Assembly (NCBI GenBank): GCA_004352715.1
Contig: SCFE01000117.1
Coordinates: 766,281-830,280, forward strand
Origin: Hofstenia miamia
Lineage: Eukaryota; Xenacoelomorpha; Acoela
Length of the DNA: 64,000 nucleotides
Direction of reading: 5' to 3'
Under the pieces are notes generated by a model, which was not told the origin of the DNA, did not search any database, and was given only the letters and a program-made list of their open reading frames with translations. Position 1 is the first letter of the stretch. Each line of letters opens with the position of its first letter. Shown here piece by piece: positions 25,205-36,277 of this stretch. A program made the translations under genes and the position numbers.

Positions 25205-25470
25205 TATACCCATTATTTATAGGAGAGGCACCACTTTCAACGCCTGGTTTACCTCTACATGGCTATTGTAATTTTGGTTTTCAGGGAAAATCACACACTG
25301 CGAAAATTACCCTGTGCAGCAGCCAACCGTGACACTGGTGCTCTCAACTGTCAACCATGACAAGACAACATATTAGGCTATTAGTCAACCACCATTGGAT
25401 GACAGGAAGTCAAGTTGATTGATTAGTAAATTAATAATTATTTGGAGGAACCATTTTCTGGGACACACTG
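25205..25470 (-). mobile_element. 5' end of a Tc1/mariner element, body lost in gap
   Basis: Read on the minus strand from 25470, this gives the 27-bp terminus also found at 12548-12574, then about 185 bp of leader, then a block identical to 11875-11928 inverted, which includes a TATAAATA box. The element is flanked by TA (25471-25472). It therefore supplies the 5' half of the family whose 3' half is at 11875-12574, and its transposase, if any, runs leftward into the gap. The orientations of the two copies are opposite. Confidence 0.8.
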
Positions 25471-25690
25471 TATAACATAGTAGATTGTATACTAAATGGA
25501 AATGCATGGCTAGCTTTCCACTAATATTTCAGGGAAATCATTCAAACAATACATTTCTCTGACCCGGCAATTCAACTTAGTTTAGGGCGATAATTTTGAA
25601 TTCCCAGGCATATCAAGACGTCTAGGTGCTCGGACACCATAAAAATGGTTAACTTTTGTTGATGACATTACGTTTTTCAATTATATATAG

Positions 25691-25693
<3 letters not shown>

Positions 25694-25735
<42 letters not shown>
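25694..25735. repeat. (TA)n microsatellite
   Basis: An uninterrupted alternating T/A run. Confidence 0.9.
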
Positions 25736-25736
<1 letters not shown>

Positions 25737-25738
<2 letters not shown>

Positions 25739-26438
25739 CATTGAGTTATAAAAATATTTTTCAACTTCTGACAATGTTATTCATTTATACTATATAATAT
25801 GCAAAGAATGCACCATATACTTCGTGTTAAGCCCAACCTCAGCGTAAGATCAATTTTCCTTTAAAACACAGGTTAAGACTAAACTTATTCCATGTCTTAG
25901 TAAATGGCAGCAATATGCATTATAAAAATGAGTGAACAATTTAATACAAAGTTCATTAATTTGCCCCTACTAAGCACGTTGCTGTGGAGTTATTGACATA
26001 GAATCAAAACTTAATGAAAATTGAAGCCCCTTGCCAACTCTAATTTTAGTCAAATATGTGAATATGCATTCGATTTTGATTCCCTACCTAGAGTAGTTGA
26101 GGTTTTCACATACTCGCAAAGATTAGACGCATTGCATATGATAGGTTATATAAAATTGCACATGTAGAAATGTGTTCATGGTTTTGTAGAATTTTTGTGA
26201 ATAAATATACATATATCTTTGTAATTCTCCTAAATTTGTTCACAACATGAATTAGTTGTTTAAAGTTAGTATGTGGATTGTTTGTTCATACTTAGGAAAA
26301 AATTCGTATGCTAAATAGTCAACAATTTTGCAATTTTAGTTTGTAGACAATATCATATTTCCATACCAAAAATTTCTTGATTCGACTTTTTGTGCACTGA
26401 AATTTTAGTCCGTTGATTATTATTAAGCAACTTCAAAA
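25737..26438. other. AT-rich stretch upstream of the 26.4-kb ORF
   Basis: No clear promoter motif; no other gene seen. Confidence 0.5.
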
Positions 26439-27061
26439 ATGGAGATCTTTAGTTTAGCCTCAGTTATTTCCTTAGTGGAAAGCAATGACACAGATGTCTT
26501 GTGTCTGATCTGAATCAAGAACATCTTACATTACCAATTGTATTTCCCGCTATTAACCGTTTATATACTAAACAATGTACAATAGATTCAATTGAAAAGA
26601 CTGTTGGTTGCTATTATATGAATCCGGGATATTATCCTAATGAATTTGATTTGGAAGATGATGAGGCCTCCAATGAAGCTGTGCCTGATGTTGTTGCACC
26701 GTTTAAATTAATTGATTCTTTTGGACATAACATAGCCAAGTGTACTAAACCCGATTGTAGAGTGTGTAATCTTGCAGTTATTCATTCGCGATTTCATCGA
26801 ATTTATAAGTTTCTTAATTCTGATAAGTGTCCTGATCTTTTTCGACAAGCTGCCATTAAGAATATTTCTGAAGTCGTGGGGGCTTTGGAATCTTCGAAAT
26901 TTCTAGTAACTGAAGTTGATGATGCTATTGATGCAAATGAAGCATTGGCAATAGGGAATAATGAACGACTATTCAGACATAAAAGTCCAGAAATTGTAAT
27001 CACTGACAATACCAGGAAAAAAGAGCCTTCTGCAAAACGTAAACGCACTAAACGCAAATAA
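26439..27061 (+). CDS. Unrecognised ORF with acidic centre and basic tail
   Basis: The main open frame runs from 26489 to the TAA at 27059-27061, about 185 codons, and has protein-like composition and codon use. Visible in order: a hydrophobic/mixed N-part (LPIVFPAINRLY), an acidic patch (EFDLEDDEASNEAVPDVV), a Cys/His cluster (CTKPDCRVC then HSRFH, i.e. C-x4-C-x2-C-x5-H-x3-H), a helical stretch (LFRQAAIKNISEVVGALE), and a lysine/arginine C-terminus (AKRKRTKRK) that looks like a nuclear localisation signal. The frame has no ATG near its start. An ATG in good context at 26439 opens another frame (MEIFSLASVISLVESNDTDV) that meets this one around 26490-26510 after a one-base shift. So this is a frameshifted gene, a last exon whose acceptor is near 26492 (ACACAG), or a relic. 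I cannot name a family. A DNA- or RNA-binding nuclear protein is a guess from the tail and the Cys/His cluster. Confidence 0.45.
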
Positions 27062-28199
27062 TTCTTCATCAATCTTCTACAGAATTGTAAAAAGTCGTTA
27101 ATATAATACTTCTACAGACATTTAAATATATTTCTTCTTTTCAAAAATTTATAATTGCAATTCTCTTATCACATGTACTATGCTATGTTCACAAACATTA
27201 TTTTTGCTGAAACATACCAAATCTGAGCAATGCAATTAGAGCTTCCCCTGATGTTTAGGTGATTAGGATTGCAACAAGAGAAAATGCAATTAAATCGATC
27301 ACTGTTTGCAATAAAATTCATTAAAACTAAAACATTAAATAAATTTTCAATGACAACGATGTCATGTGATACCACTATGTGATCTGAAAATTTCTCCTCT
27401 ATTGGTGTTAAAAATACATAAATACATAAATACAATATTATATAGCTTTGTTTTTAGCAGACAAAACCTATAAGTGAATTTCACCAATTTTTTAAAGAAA
27501 AATTCTTGTTTTAATATCTTTCAAATAAGTTATTTATGGAATACTCCTTCTATTGCATCAATAATAAATTGTGTCATAGCAGAAACTAAGATTGAATGTT
27601 TATCTTAAAAATTGCGAAGAATTGCAGCTATTTATAGCAGATAATCTTTATAAGGCATTAGCTAAAATATTTAATAATCTTCTGGTGTGACAGTTAAAAT
27701 CTCCATGTTATTCGATTGCGCAATATTTACAAACATTGTTCTTTTAACTGGTGAAATTGCAGTAGCAGATTACTACAATTGCTGTCATGACGTTTGAAAG
27801 TGAGCTATATTAAAATTGACAGTTTCATATGAATTCACTTTATTTCCAAAAGAATTCTTTATGTGAGCAATAAATAAGTGAAACATTTTTCATTAATTAG
27901 CACAGTTGGAACAACCGCTGAAGAAACGAAATCCATCTGCAAACACATTTGTTTTTTATTAAATCAATAACCTTGACTGCATTTTCTTCTATATATAAAT
28001 CTGTCCTTTGCTTGGCTTGTAAATGACCTACTAAATTTAAGAAACTCTTTAGCATAGAAATGGTAAAGCTGACCAATTCGTTCAGATGTATCAATGCTTT
28101 CAAAATTCTTCCAATTGAACGGCATTTAGCATATGCCTATTTACGGCAGTTTTGGGTATGATATACAAATGAATATAAGCTTTATAAGTAAGAGTCAAA
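27062..28199. other. AT-rich intergenic stretch
   Basis: Short minus-strand ORFs at 27178-27435 and 27897-28103 show no family features. The distal part may include 3'-UTR of the adjoining retrotransposon. Confidence 0.5.
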
Positions 28200-28946
28200 A
28201 GTAATTTATTACAAAAAATCTTTGTTACAAGACTATAAACTAAGAACTATTTATAAAATAATAGTAACATATACATATATGATTGTGTGGTGTGTGTTTG
28301 TTGGGGATTTGGGTGTGTGTGTGTGTACATTATCTAGGATCATACGAAATTTTCGAAGGAGTGTAGTGTATTATTGTAATTAAGTATGCATTGTCTGTAA
28401 AAGAGGAATGTTCGCACTTTTTTTTCTAAATTGTTTGTAGTTAATTTCCATTTTAATTTCATGGTCTAAGTTATTCCAAATTTTAGTTGCTATGTGGTGA
28501 AAACTATTTGAATGTTTATCTAAGCATAAAAATTTTTGAGAAAGTTCATTTAATTTAATATATTGTTTTAAAAATGAAAGTGAAGGTGTACCAGATTTAC
28601 ACTTAAATAATATTGATACCATATGCATTTGAATTCTGTAATAAGGAGCTAATATTTTATATTGAATTCGATAGACGGATGAACTGTCATGTTTTTGCGC
28701 AAAGTTAAGTGTTTTAAGAGACCAATTGAAAGTTTTAGACAGAAGTATGCGATATTTTGAATTTATGTTTGTAAAGAGAAATGAGCAATATTGAAAATGA
28801 GATAAACAAAAAGAATTTATTAATTGTTTGTGATATATATTTGAGACGTTTCGCAGATGGTAAAGATACCTAACTCCAGAAGCCATTTTTTTAATTTTAG
28901 TCATTAAAAATTGTTCGAAATTTAAATCATTGTCAATCTCAACACC
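28200..28946 (-). pseudogene. CR1/Jockey-type retrotransposon 3' end
   Basis: On the minus strand the frame from 28946 to 28380 encodes the region that follows the reverse transcriptase core in CR1/Jockey-type elements. It starts LGVEIDNDLNFEQFL, the conserved LGV-D-L-F turn, continues through INSFCLSHFQYCSFLF, and ends with KIWNNLDHEIKMEINYKQFR, the usual WN-L tail motif. About 190 codons are intact, so the copy is fairly young or only its 5' part is missing. It is truncated exactly at a (TAA)n tract; the run of Tyr codons in front of LGVEID is only that microsatellite read in frame and not part of the protein. The 3'-UTR with TG-rich sequence extends to about 28200. Fragment only; no endonuclease or catalytic core. 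Confidence 0.8.
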
Positions 28947-28948
28947 TA

Positions 28949-29010
<62 letters not shown>
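28947..29010. repeat. (TAA)n tract at a retrotransposon junction
   Basis: About 64 bp of TAA triplets. A minus-strand CR1-like fragment abuts its left edge and a plus-strand Dong-like fragment starts directly at its right edge. Confidence 0.95.
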
Positions 29011-29012
<2 letters not shown>

Positions 29013-29895
29013 TATAGAAGCACTAGGACTAAATGAATATGTAGAAAGCAACCTAAAGGATTACTCCTGGAGGTCAGTATGATGTTAAGGATGTTAACAA
29101 AAGAGTATGAAGGAAAAATGGAATAGCAGAGTAAGATTGCAGCAGAGAGTGAAAAAAAGTCATAGGCAGAAGGCAATACATGGAAAATACTGTAGGACTA
29201 CAGAAAACTGTGACCGAGTATAGAGCAACACCTGGTAAGGGAAAACAGGTCTTAACAGGGAAAGAGAAGTACTGATAGTGGCAGCACAGGAGCAAGCATT
29301 TAGCATAAACTTGATGAAGAAACGCATAGACAGAAGAGCTGGGCTAAGTGACAAATGCAGGCTATGTAAGAAAGTGTTGAAACAATAGGTCATCCGAAAT
29401 CAGTGTGTGAGCTGGGCTAAGTGACAAATGCAGGCTATGTAAGAAAGTGTTGAAACAATAGGTCATCCGAAATCAGTGTGTGAGCTGGGCTAAGTGACAA
29501 ATGCAGGCTATGTAAGAAAGTGTTGAAACAATAGGTCATCCGAAATCAGTGTGTGAGCTGGGCTAAGTGACAAATGCAGGCTATGTAAGAAAGTGTTGAA
29601 ACAATAGGTCATCCGAAATCAGTGTGTGAGCTGGGCTAAGTGACAAATGCAGGCTATGTAAGAAAGTGTTGAAACAATAGGTCATCCGAAATCAGTGTGT
29701 GAGCTGGGCTAAGTGACAAATGCAGGCTATGTAAGAAAGTGTTGAAACAATAGGTCATCCGAAATCAGTGTGTGAGCTGGGCTAAGTGACAAATGCAGGC
29801 TATGTAAGAAAGTGTTGAAACAATAGGTCATCCGAAATCAGTGTGTGAGACTTTGGCACAGAATGAGTATAAGCTCAGGTATAAGAGCTTATTAT
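29011..29895 (+). mobile_element. Truncated Dong/R4-like retrotransposon fragment
   Basis: The segment aligns by eye with 44905-45330 of the larger Dong-like copy: shared words include AGAAGCACTAGG, AGGCAGAAGGCAAT, GGCAGCACAGGAGCAAGCA, CATAGACAGAAGA and, after the tandem array, GAATGAGTATAAG. It therefore covers the region after the reverse transcriptase down to just past the zinc knuckle. It is 5'-truncated directly into (TAA)n, the target type of Dong elements, and its 3' part (endonuclease and TAA tail) is missing, replaced at about 29900 by a CR1-like copy. Frameshifts are frequent. Its zinc-knuckle segment is amplified into seven tandem units. Confidence 0.8.
29336..29846 (+). repeat. 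Seven 73-bp tandem repeats inside the Dong copy
   Basis: Units start with GAGCTGGGCTAAGTGACAAA at 29336, 29409, 29482, 29555, 29628, 29701 and 29774, and the eighth start at 29847 diverges after GAG. The seven units look identical. Each carries AAATGCAGGCTATGTAAGAA, the DNA for the first half of the zinc knuckle (KCRLCKK in the larger copy). 73 is not a multiple of three, so the array cannot encode a repeated protein domain. Confidence 0.95.
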
Positions 29896-29902
29896 TCTTA
29901 TA

Positions 29903-32046
29903 AGATTTGGACCTGGTATTTTCCAACTCAAAAAACACTTCAGTCATTGATAGGGTGGAACTTGGTCATGGAATTTCAGATCATGCCTTACTCTATGTGA
30001 GATTCGAAAGTATGCATAAATTTGACGGAAGTGATTTAATGAATTCAAATAATTCTTGTAACTATTCCCTCAACAACGCAAATATATCATCGTCCAATGC
30101 CTCTCTTAAGTTTGCTAAGAATTTTTCCAAGTCTGAATTGCCTGCTGAAATGTTCCTCAATGATGTCAAATATACATCCAGTTATAATATTGCTTCTAAC
30201 TGCAATCAATATTTTAGTTCTATGTATTGTTCACCCAAGGAAATATCTCAATTAATATATAGAAGGTAATATTTTCAATGAAGTGCACATTACAGAAGAT
30301 CTTGTTTTTGGAATGTTTTCACTTACTCATCTTTCGGATGTGGCCCGGGTGAAATACCCAATATCTGTTTGAAAAGATACGCAAATTCCCTAACACCACA
30401 TGTATTTAATATTTTTAAATACTACATCGATATTGCGATTTATCCAAACTGCGGGACGTATTCTCACATTACCCCAATTTACAAATCTGGTAATAAGAGT
30501 AATGTAAAGAATGATCGACCAATTAGTATTTTACCAAAAATATCATTAGTCTTTGAAAGAATAGTGTATAAAAGCCTTGCCTGATAATTATTTTTATGCT
30601 ATCTACATCTCAGTTTGGCTTTGTGAATCAATGACTAACTTTGCAATTAAATAGGTTTCCGGACATTACTTACACACATTTTGATGAAGGTAATATTTCA
30701 ATTTGTTCCATACACTTACTTTTCCAAAGCGTTTGATAAAGTTTGCCATTCAGTCTTATTTAGAAAGCTGAAAGATATTGGAATTGAAGGTAGCTTCTTA
30801 AGTTTGTAGTTAGTAAACAAGCTGTGAAAGTAAATGGAGTTTGCTCGGACTATGTTCCTGTCATCGGTGGTGTTCTTCAGGGCTCAGTCTTAGGACCACT
30901 TGTGTTTGTAATATATATAAATGAACTTCCGTTAGTTTAAATGAACTATTTCTTTTCTGTATGCAGATGTTTTAAAAGTGGTCACAAATTCAATTGAAAA
31001 CTTCACAATGATGTAAATAATTTATTAAGATGTTCTATACAAAATGAAATCAGTTTTAATGTCAGTAAATTCCAACTTTTTTCAGTTCTTTATGTCTATT
31101 AGTACAGGATAGATCCATCAATTGCACAGGTGCCGCAATCGATCTAGGCCTCAATCTTTCATGTGATTTAAAATAGAGTGCTCACATTAATAAATGAATA
31201 AAGAGTTACAATATGGGACTCATAACCTTAGAGGAATATTCTTTACAACACAAATTCAGAAGTTAAATTAACTTTATTTAAGGCTCTTATTCTTATCAAA
31301 ATCTTAGTTTCTTCTCCAGTGTGGATCACTACAATTTTAGACATTAAACGTTTAGAAAGCTTTCTTCAAAAACGATACCTTTGCTTCGTAACGTCTGCCA
31401 GTAATGACTTTGATCGTTTGACGAGGATGAATCTATTACCTGTGTCTCAATTAAATGATCTACTACTGCTTAACAAACTTTTATTAAATTCTTATGATTT
31501 TATATTAAGTAATCATGTTTTTTATGACCTACCTAGTAAATTTGGATTAAGATGTGGTAGCAGACTACATTTAATTCTTCAAAAACTTCTAGAAAAAGCT
31601 ATCTGGAAGTTTCTATTTTAATTTATTTTAAACTATATTCAGACATTAACCTCTTTGAAGAACATCTCACTGTTCAAAAGAAACTTACGAAAAGTATTTT
31701 GGCTATATTTTACTAACCATTATTCTAATGAGAATCAAAGTTGTTCTAAATTTTTTATCTGTTTATGTTGCAAGTGCAGTTTTGGTGTAAACAATTTAGT
31801 TTTCATTATTTTTTTAAATTCATTTGTTATATTTAGCTAGCTCTTTATGTTATTTTTAGGCTGCTGTTTAATGATTACATTTTAAGCTTGTAGTTTGTAA
31901 ATGGAGATATTGTAAATAATGCTGCATTGTAAATATTTTGTAAATTGTATAGTTTGTAATTAGTGTGTACATATCTATGTATCCAACGATTTATACAAAT
32001 TTTGTAGTGTGGCATTGATTTGCATTGATAATACATTTATTTACTA
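29903..32046 (+). pseudogene. CR1/Jockey-type retrotransposon, 5'-truncated and decayed
   Basis: Through several frameshifts the segment encodes, in order: the end of the apurinic-type endonuclease (DLDLVFSNSKN, then HGISDHALLYVRF, with the conserved SDH); the entry of reverse transcriptase (GPGEIPNICLKRY, then HITPIYKSGNKSNVKNDRPI); motif A as YFSKAFDKVCHSVL, where the usual first Asp is Tyr; motif B as GVLQGSVLGPLVFVIYINEL; the catalytic YADD as YADV near 30960; the IDLGLNLSCDLK turn; and the C-terminal SLFKRNLRKVF. The 3'-UTR runs to a TTTATTTAC end near 32046. Loss of catalytic Asp residues and the frameshifts make it inactive. It starts in the middle of the endonuclease, right after the Dong fragment. 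It is a different lineage from the minus-strand fragment at 28200-28946. Confidence 0.85.
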
Positions 32047-32048
32047 AT

Positions 32049-32329
32049 ATATATATATATATATATATTGAATCTGATGACAAAGCTTAGCTTAGCTTAT
32101 ATTTGATTAATTTGATTGACATTTAATTTATCAGTCCTCCTTTACTTATCATAAGATGATGATGCTCTGAGATGATGGCAACCATTAGGCTACCAAGTAT
32201 CCGAAAATAGCGTAACTTAAAAAGAAATAGTTTTCATTCTAACTAAATACCTTTTTATTTTGAAAAAATCTGTAATATTGATATTCGAAATACAGTTTAT
32301 TCAATATTCCAAAGACTTTTTTTACACCC

Positions 32330-32373
<44 letters not shown>

Positions 32374-35300
32374 TAGAACAGGTATATACCTAAATTATAT
32401 GTTAATACCAAATCACACAACATAGTTTGTGTTGAATTGTTGCACACCAAGTTGTAGTATTATTCATAAATGTGTTAGTAGCATACAACTCTGGATAGCA
32501 ATGAGTGGCACTCTGACAGAAAATAGAGCCGGGAAATTTCAATTCCCAAAGAGTTAAAGTAAGTGACATTTAGGTTTTTATTAAATCAGCTTTCTTCATA
32601 TTATTCTAAATTGTTAAGTGCTCATTGTCTGGACTTAATTAATTTGCAGTGATTCGTATTATGTGAGTTTAGTTACCATTTGAAATATTAAGCAAAGTTT
32701 GTCAAAAGAAATGTGGACCACTTCCAACTTTGTTAAACACAATCTGAATTTCATACGGAAAAAAAGTTGATTGATGAAGCAAACTGATGTTTTTTAACTT
32801 CTACTTAACACATTACTTTAGTCCTGAAATTTTTTAATAATGGTACATATGAAACCATTGCAACAAAGGATTTCTTGTTTTCTTAGAAAATGTCATATTT
32901 ATTAAGTTAAACTTTGGGATCAGTTAAATAATATATCAAGGTTTTCGTATTTTCCAGTTACTTGGTTGCCGATTGAAACAAGAATAGATCTACAACAGTT
33001 GAGATAAAAAGTCTTTTATTTACAGGTTAAACAAGAATCATACTACCGTCAGTAATTGTTATTATTCATTCATGAGCATTGCAATTCATAAATACTAGTT
33101 ACATCAATGTTGTAGGTCAGAGATGAGAATCAAGGGAGATGCTTAAAATAACATAATTTAATGAAGTCACTAATAAAACGTCCTCATTTTAGAACAATGT
33201 CCTCGCAAAACCATAAATATAACATCCTTGCTTAATGCGTTAATTTATTTCATTGTTGATTAGCACCTTGAGATACAAATTCATCACATTGGTTAACTGC
33301 AAGGTCAACAAATGTAAAGTTTCAAATCATAGCTAATAGCAGGTTTCAGAAATAAGTATTTATAGGACATTTCTGTAACTCTCCATGCCCATTCATAAAT
33401 TATGTAAAAAATCTTTTAATACTTGATTGACAAACTATAGGATAACACTTTTGTGCTGTATATATATATATATATATAACTGAAAATTGAAAAAAGTATT
33501 TTTTAAAAACTTTTTTGCCATAATATACCCTAATAATTTTCCGACATTACATTAGAAAAGTTTTAGTTTTATAAAACATTGGATGAATTCTTTCAAAGTT
33601 TGCATTTTTCAAAGTTGAAAAGCGATTATTAAGTGGTCCTGCTTGATGATGTTGGTCTTAAAGAACATTGATGTCGCTAAGAAACTTTTGGCTGCTTTTT
33701 AATGTTGAAATTTCACTCGAAAACTTTAAAAGGCTCAGGGCTACAATGCAAATATCAATTGTGAGAGTTTACTAGGATCCTAACAAATGTAGATAGAGTC
33801 TTATCCATACTTAGATAGAAATATTCCTTTGAAAATACCTGATCATAGCAAATTAAGAAAAGAACTCTGATTCTAAATTTATTGAAATGATTTCACCGAA
33901 CATTGCAGACAAAGGAAATCTCCTAAGCTGAATTAAGATGTCTTTTAAAAATTTTTGTCTACATGTTTTAAATAAATGACGAAATTTGTTTTATAGAAAG
34001 TCAAAGAGGATCTCTTAACAGTAAAAGAATAAAAAACCAAACGGTATTGAGTTCTTATAAATTCGTGTGTCTCTTGTCTACAATACTTGTCTGCTGCCTA
34101 CCATTTAAAAAATATAATAAAAAATAATGATGAGGAATTTCAATGATGGTGACGTAAGAAATTTCGTAAAGTGGTTCAAGGTGAACTCGTTCGTAGGGAA
34201 AATCATGTTAAATATTAAAGTGAATTTTCCATTTCATGGAGTGCTCTTAATTCTGAACATACATTTGCTTCAAGCAGCTGAAAGCGATAAGAATTTAATG
34301 CAGTCATAGAATGTAGATAAACACATGGCGTCCTGTACATTTCCAGTGCTGCATATTCATATTGCATACATTACTATATTACATGTAAAAGTAAAATTTC
34401 GAATAATGTGGTTCTATATGCTCTATATTTTCTCAGAATATCTTGGTTCGAGACTCTACGAAATTTTCTTCATACGGATATTCAGGGCTTTGAATATGAA
34501 CTCCCGGGGCTGTCACTCACACTATTTTTTCTTACTTTTTAGCTGCTCAAACTCAAAATGAAAAGTAAAGGTTAATGTTGACCTATTTATCTGAGGGGTT
34601 CCCAAAATAATATTTACATTTAGAAATGAAGTATAAAACGTCGATTTCCACTCAATTTTTAAAATTTTTTACTTTCTTTCAAATGTAAAAATCAAAAATC
34701 GGAATTTGAATTTCAGAAATCACAATCAAATTTAGGGATTGGATAGAGCGCTTGGGTGCCAACCTTATTCTAGCTCCCTCCAACTGTTAAACTTTTTATA
34801 ACTACTCTAATATTTGTTGAGCTTTCTCAATTCGATTTGGTGATATTTTCTAACTTTTATTGGAGATAATAACCTTAATAAACTTTTTCTAAATATCTGC
34901 TCGAATGTATAGTCTTTGTAAAAAAAACTTATTACTGTTAGTATGAAAAAATAAATAAAATAAGTAGAAAATCACGTTTTTAATAAATTCTATTGTTTCC
35001 AAAAAATATTTATTATATTTTAAAATAAAACAATTTTTTAGATTTTATGATGCCATCAAAAATAGTGATGAAATCACACTTCTGAACATTCGAGATTGAT
35101 AGTGTTGATATTAATATATGCGTGCAAAGTTTCGTTTTAATATCATAGTCCAATTCAGAGTTAAATATGAGGAATAACAATCCTTCTTCCCAGCACTGAA
35201 GAGCCTAAAAAACTTCAAGTCGAATGAGGGTAACGAGTAAAGATTATTTTGCTTTACAAATCATTTTCAAACATTATTGAGAGGCCTTTGGTAGAGGTCG

Positions 35301-35981
35301 CTTTGCTCAATTGCAAACCAATACTAAATTCCAATAAATCTTAATTTAAATGAAGGCGGTGTAAATTAATCGCTATGATTTATTGAAAATCCTTTTCCCA
35401 ACTCGCCACATTAATAAATTAGAAAACTTAATTCCCTCAAATTACATAAAGTAAGGAATGTCAAGAAATGCGGAATTTCCTAACAAAATTAACTATTTAG
35501 CTCAAATTTATTAATAATTTCATTATCAGTGAAGACAAAGAATGTCACAGGTTAACATTGATATGTCCGTACTAATGAAATTTCTTGTGAAATGATTTTA
35601 TTAAATGTATTGTATTTTGGCAACTGCAATCCGACTAACTTTGGTAAGGTCAAAGTTTAACAAGAAATGGTTTTCCATATATAATGAAATTATATATCTA
35701 CATGTCTAGCCTATTTGAATATTATTTCACATTTAATAAACTCAATGGGTTATCTTAAACCATTATTAAATTAAATTCTTTTAGGTACTTGAGGACAATA
35801 AATCATTAAAACTTTTCGATATCAATGTATCGATTAGAAACTTCAAATCTTCAAATGCATTTTATATTAAATATATACAACTGTAGACATTGTGAAATGG
35901 AGGCCTAACAATATGCTGCAGAGCAAAATTTGCTAACTCAAGGAAAATTCAAAAGATTTTTAACAGAATTTTTACTTCAAC
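32049..35981. other. AT-rich intergenic stretch with (TA)n tracts
   Basis: (TA)n at 32049-32068, 32334-32368 and 33459-33478. The ORFs at 34127-34309 and 34325-34561 have no family motifs. Nothing else supported. Confidence 0.6.
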
Positions 35982-35989
35982 GTGCTTAG

Positions 35990-36269
35990 TGGAGAATAAA
36001 CCCGACCCGATTTTGATAAAAAGACTACATTGATATTAAAAAATACTGACATTAATCACCGCTTCATTTGAGAAAGATCTAAGACGTTAAGTAATACAAA
36101 AGAATTGCTGTTTTTCCTATCAGAATATGATAATTTGATTGGACAGAGATCCATAACGTCAAATCAAAGTCAAAGTTTCGGGTATTAAATTTTCAGGTTA
36201 GGTTTGGGTAGTAAATATTCCGATCGGGTTGGGTTCAGATCCATGTTTACCTCATATTGTCACTCTCTA
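35990..36269. mobile_element. hAT-type miniature element with 8-bp target duplication
   Basis: GTGCTTAG (35982-35989) and GTGCTTAA (36270-36277) flank the segment, 7 of 8 identical, with T at position 2 and A at position 7 as in the hAT target consensus. The right end, reversed, starts TAGAGAGTGACA; the left starts TGGAGAATAAAC. Inside both ends lies an inverted GC-richer word, AACCCGACCCGAT on the left and, reversed, AACCCAACCCGAT on the right. At 280 bp with no ORF, it is a MITE. The left terminus seems to lack some bases present on the right. Confidence 0.6.
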
Positions 36270-36277
36270 GTGCTTAA

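Noticed and set aside
24093-25271. ORF of about 390 codons
   Set aside because: It is almost entirely the 1,000-N gap.
28947-29051. Protein with a long poly-Tyr or poly-Ile N-terminus
   Set aside because: It is the (TAA)n microsatellite read in frame; the real protein similarity starts at LGVEID.
29336-29846. CRISPR-like array
   Set aside because: The 73-bp units are contiguous with no unique spacers, and the locus is animal retrotransposon DNA; it is a tandem repeat.
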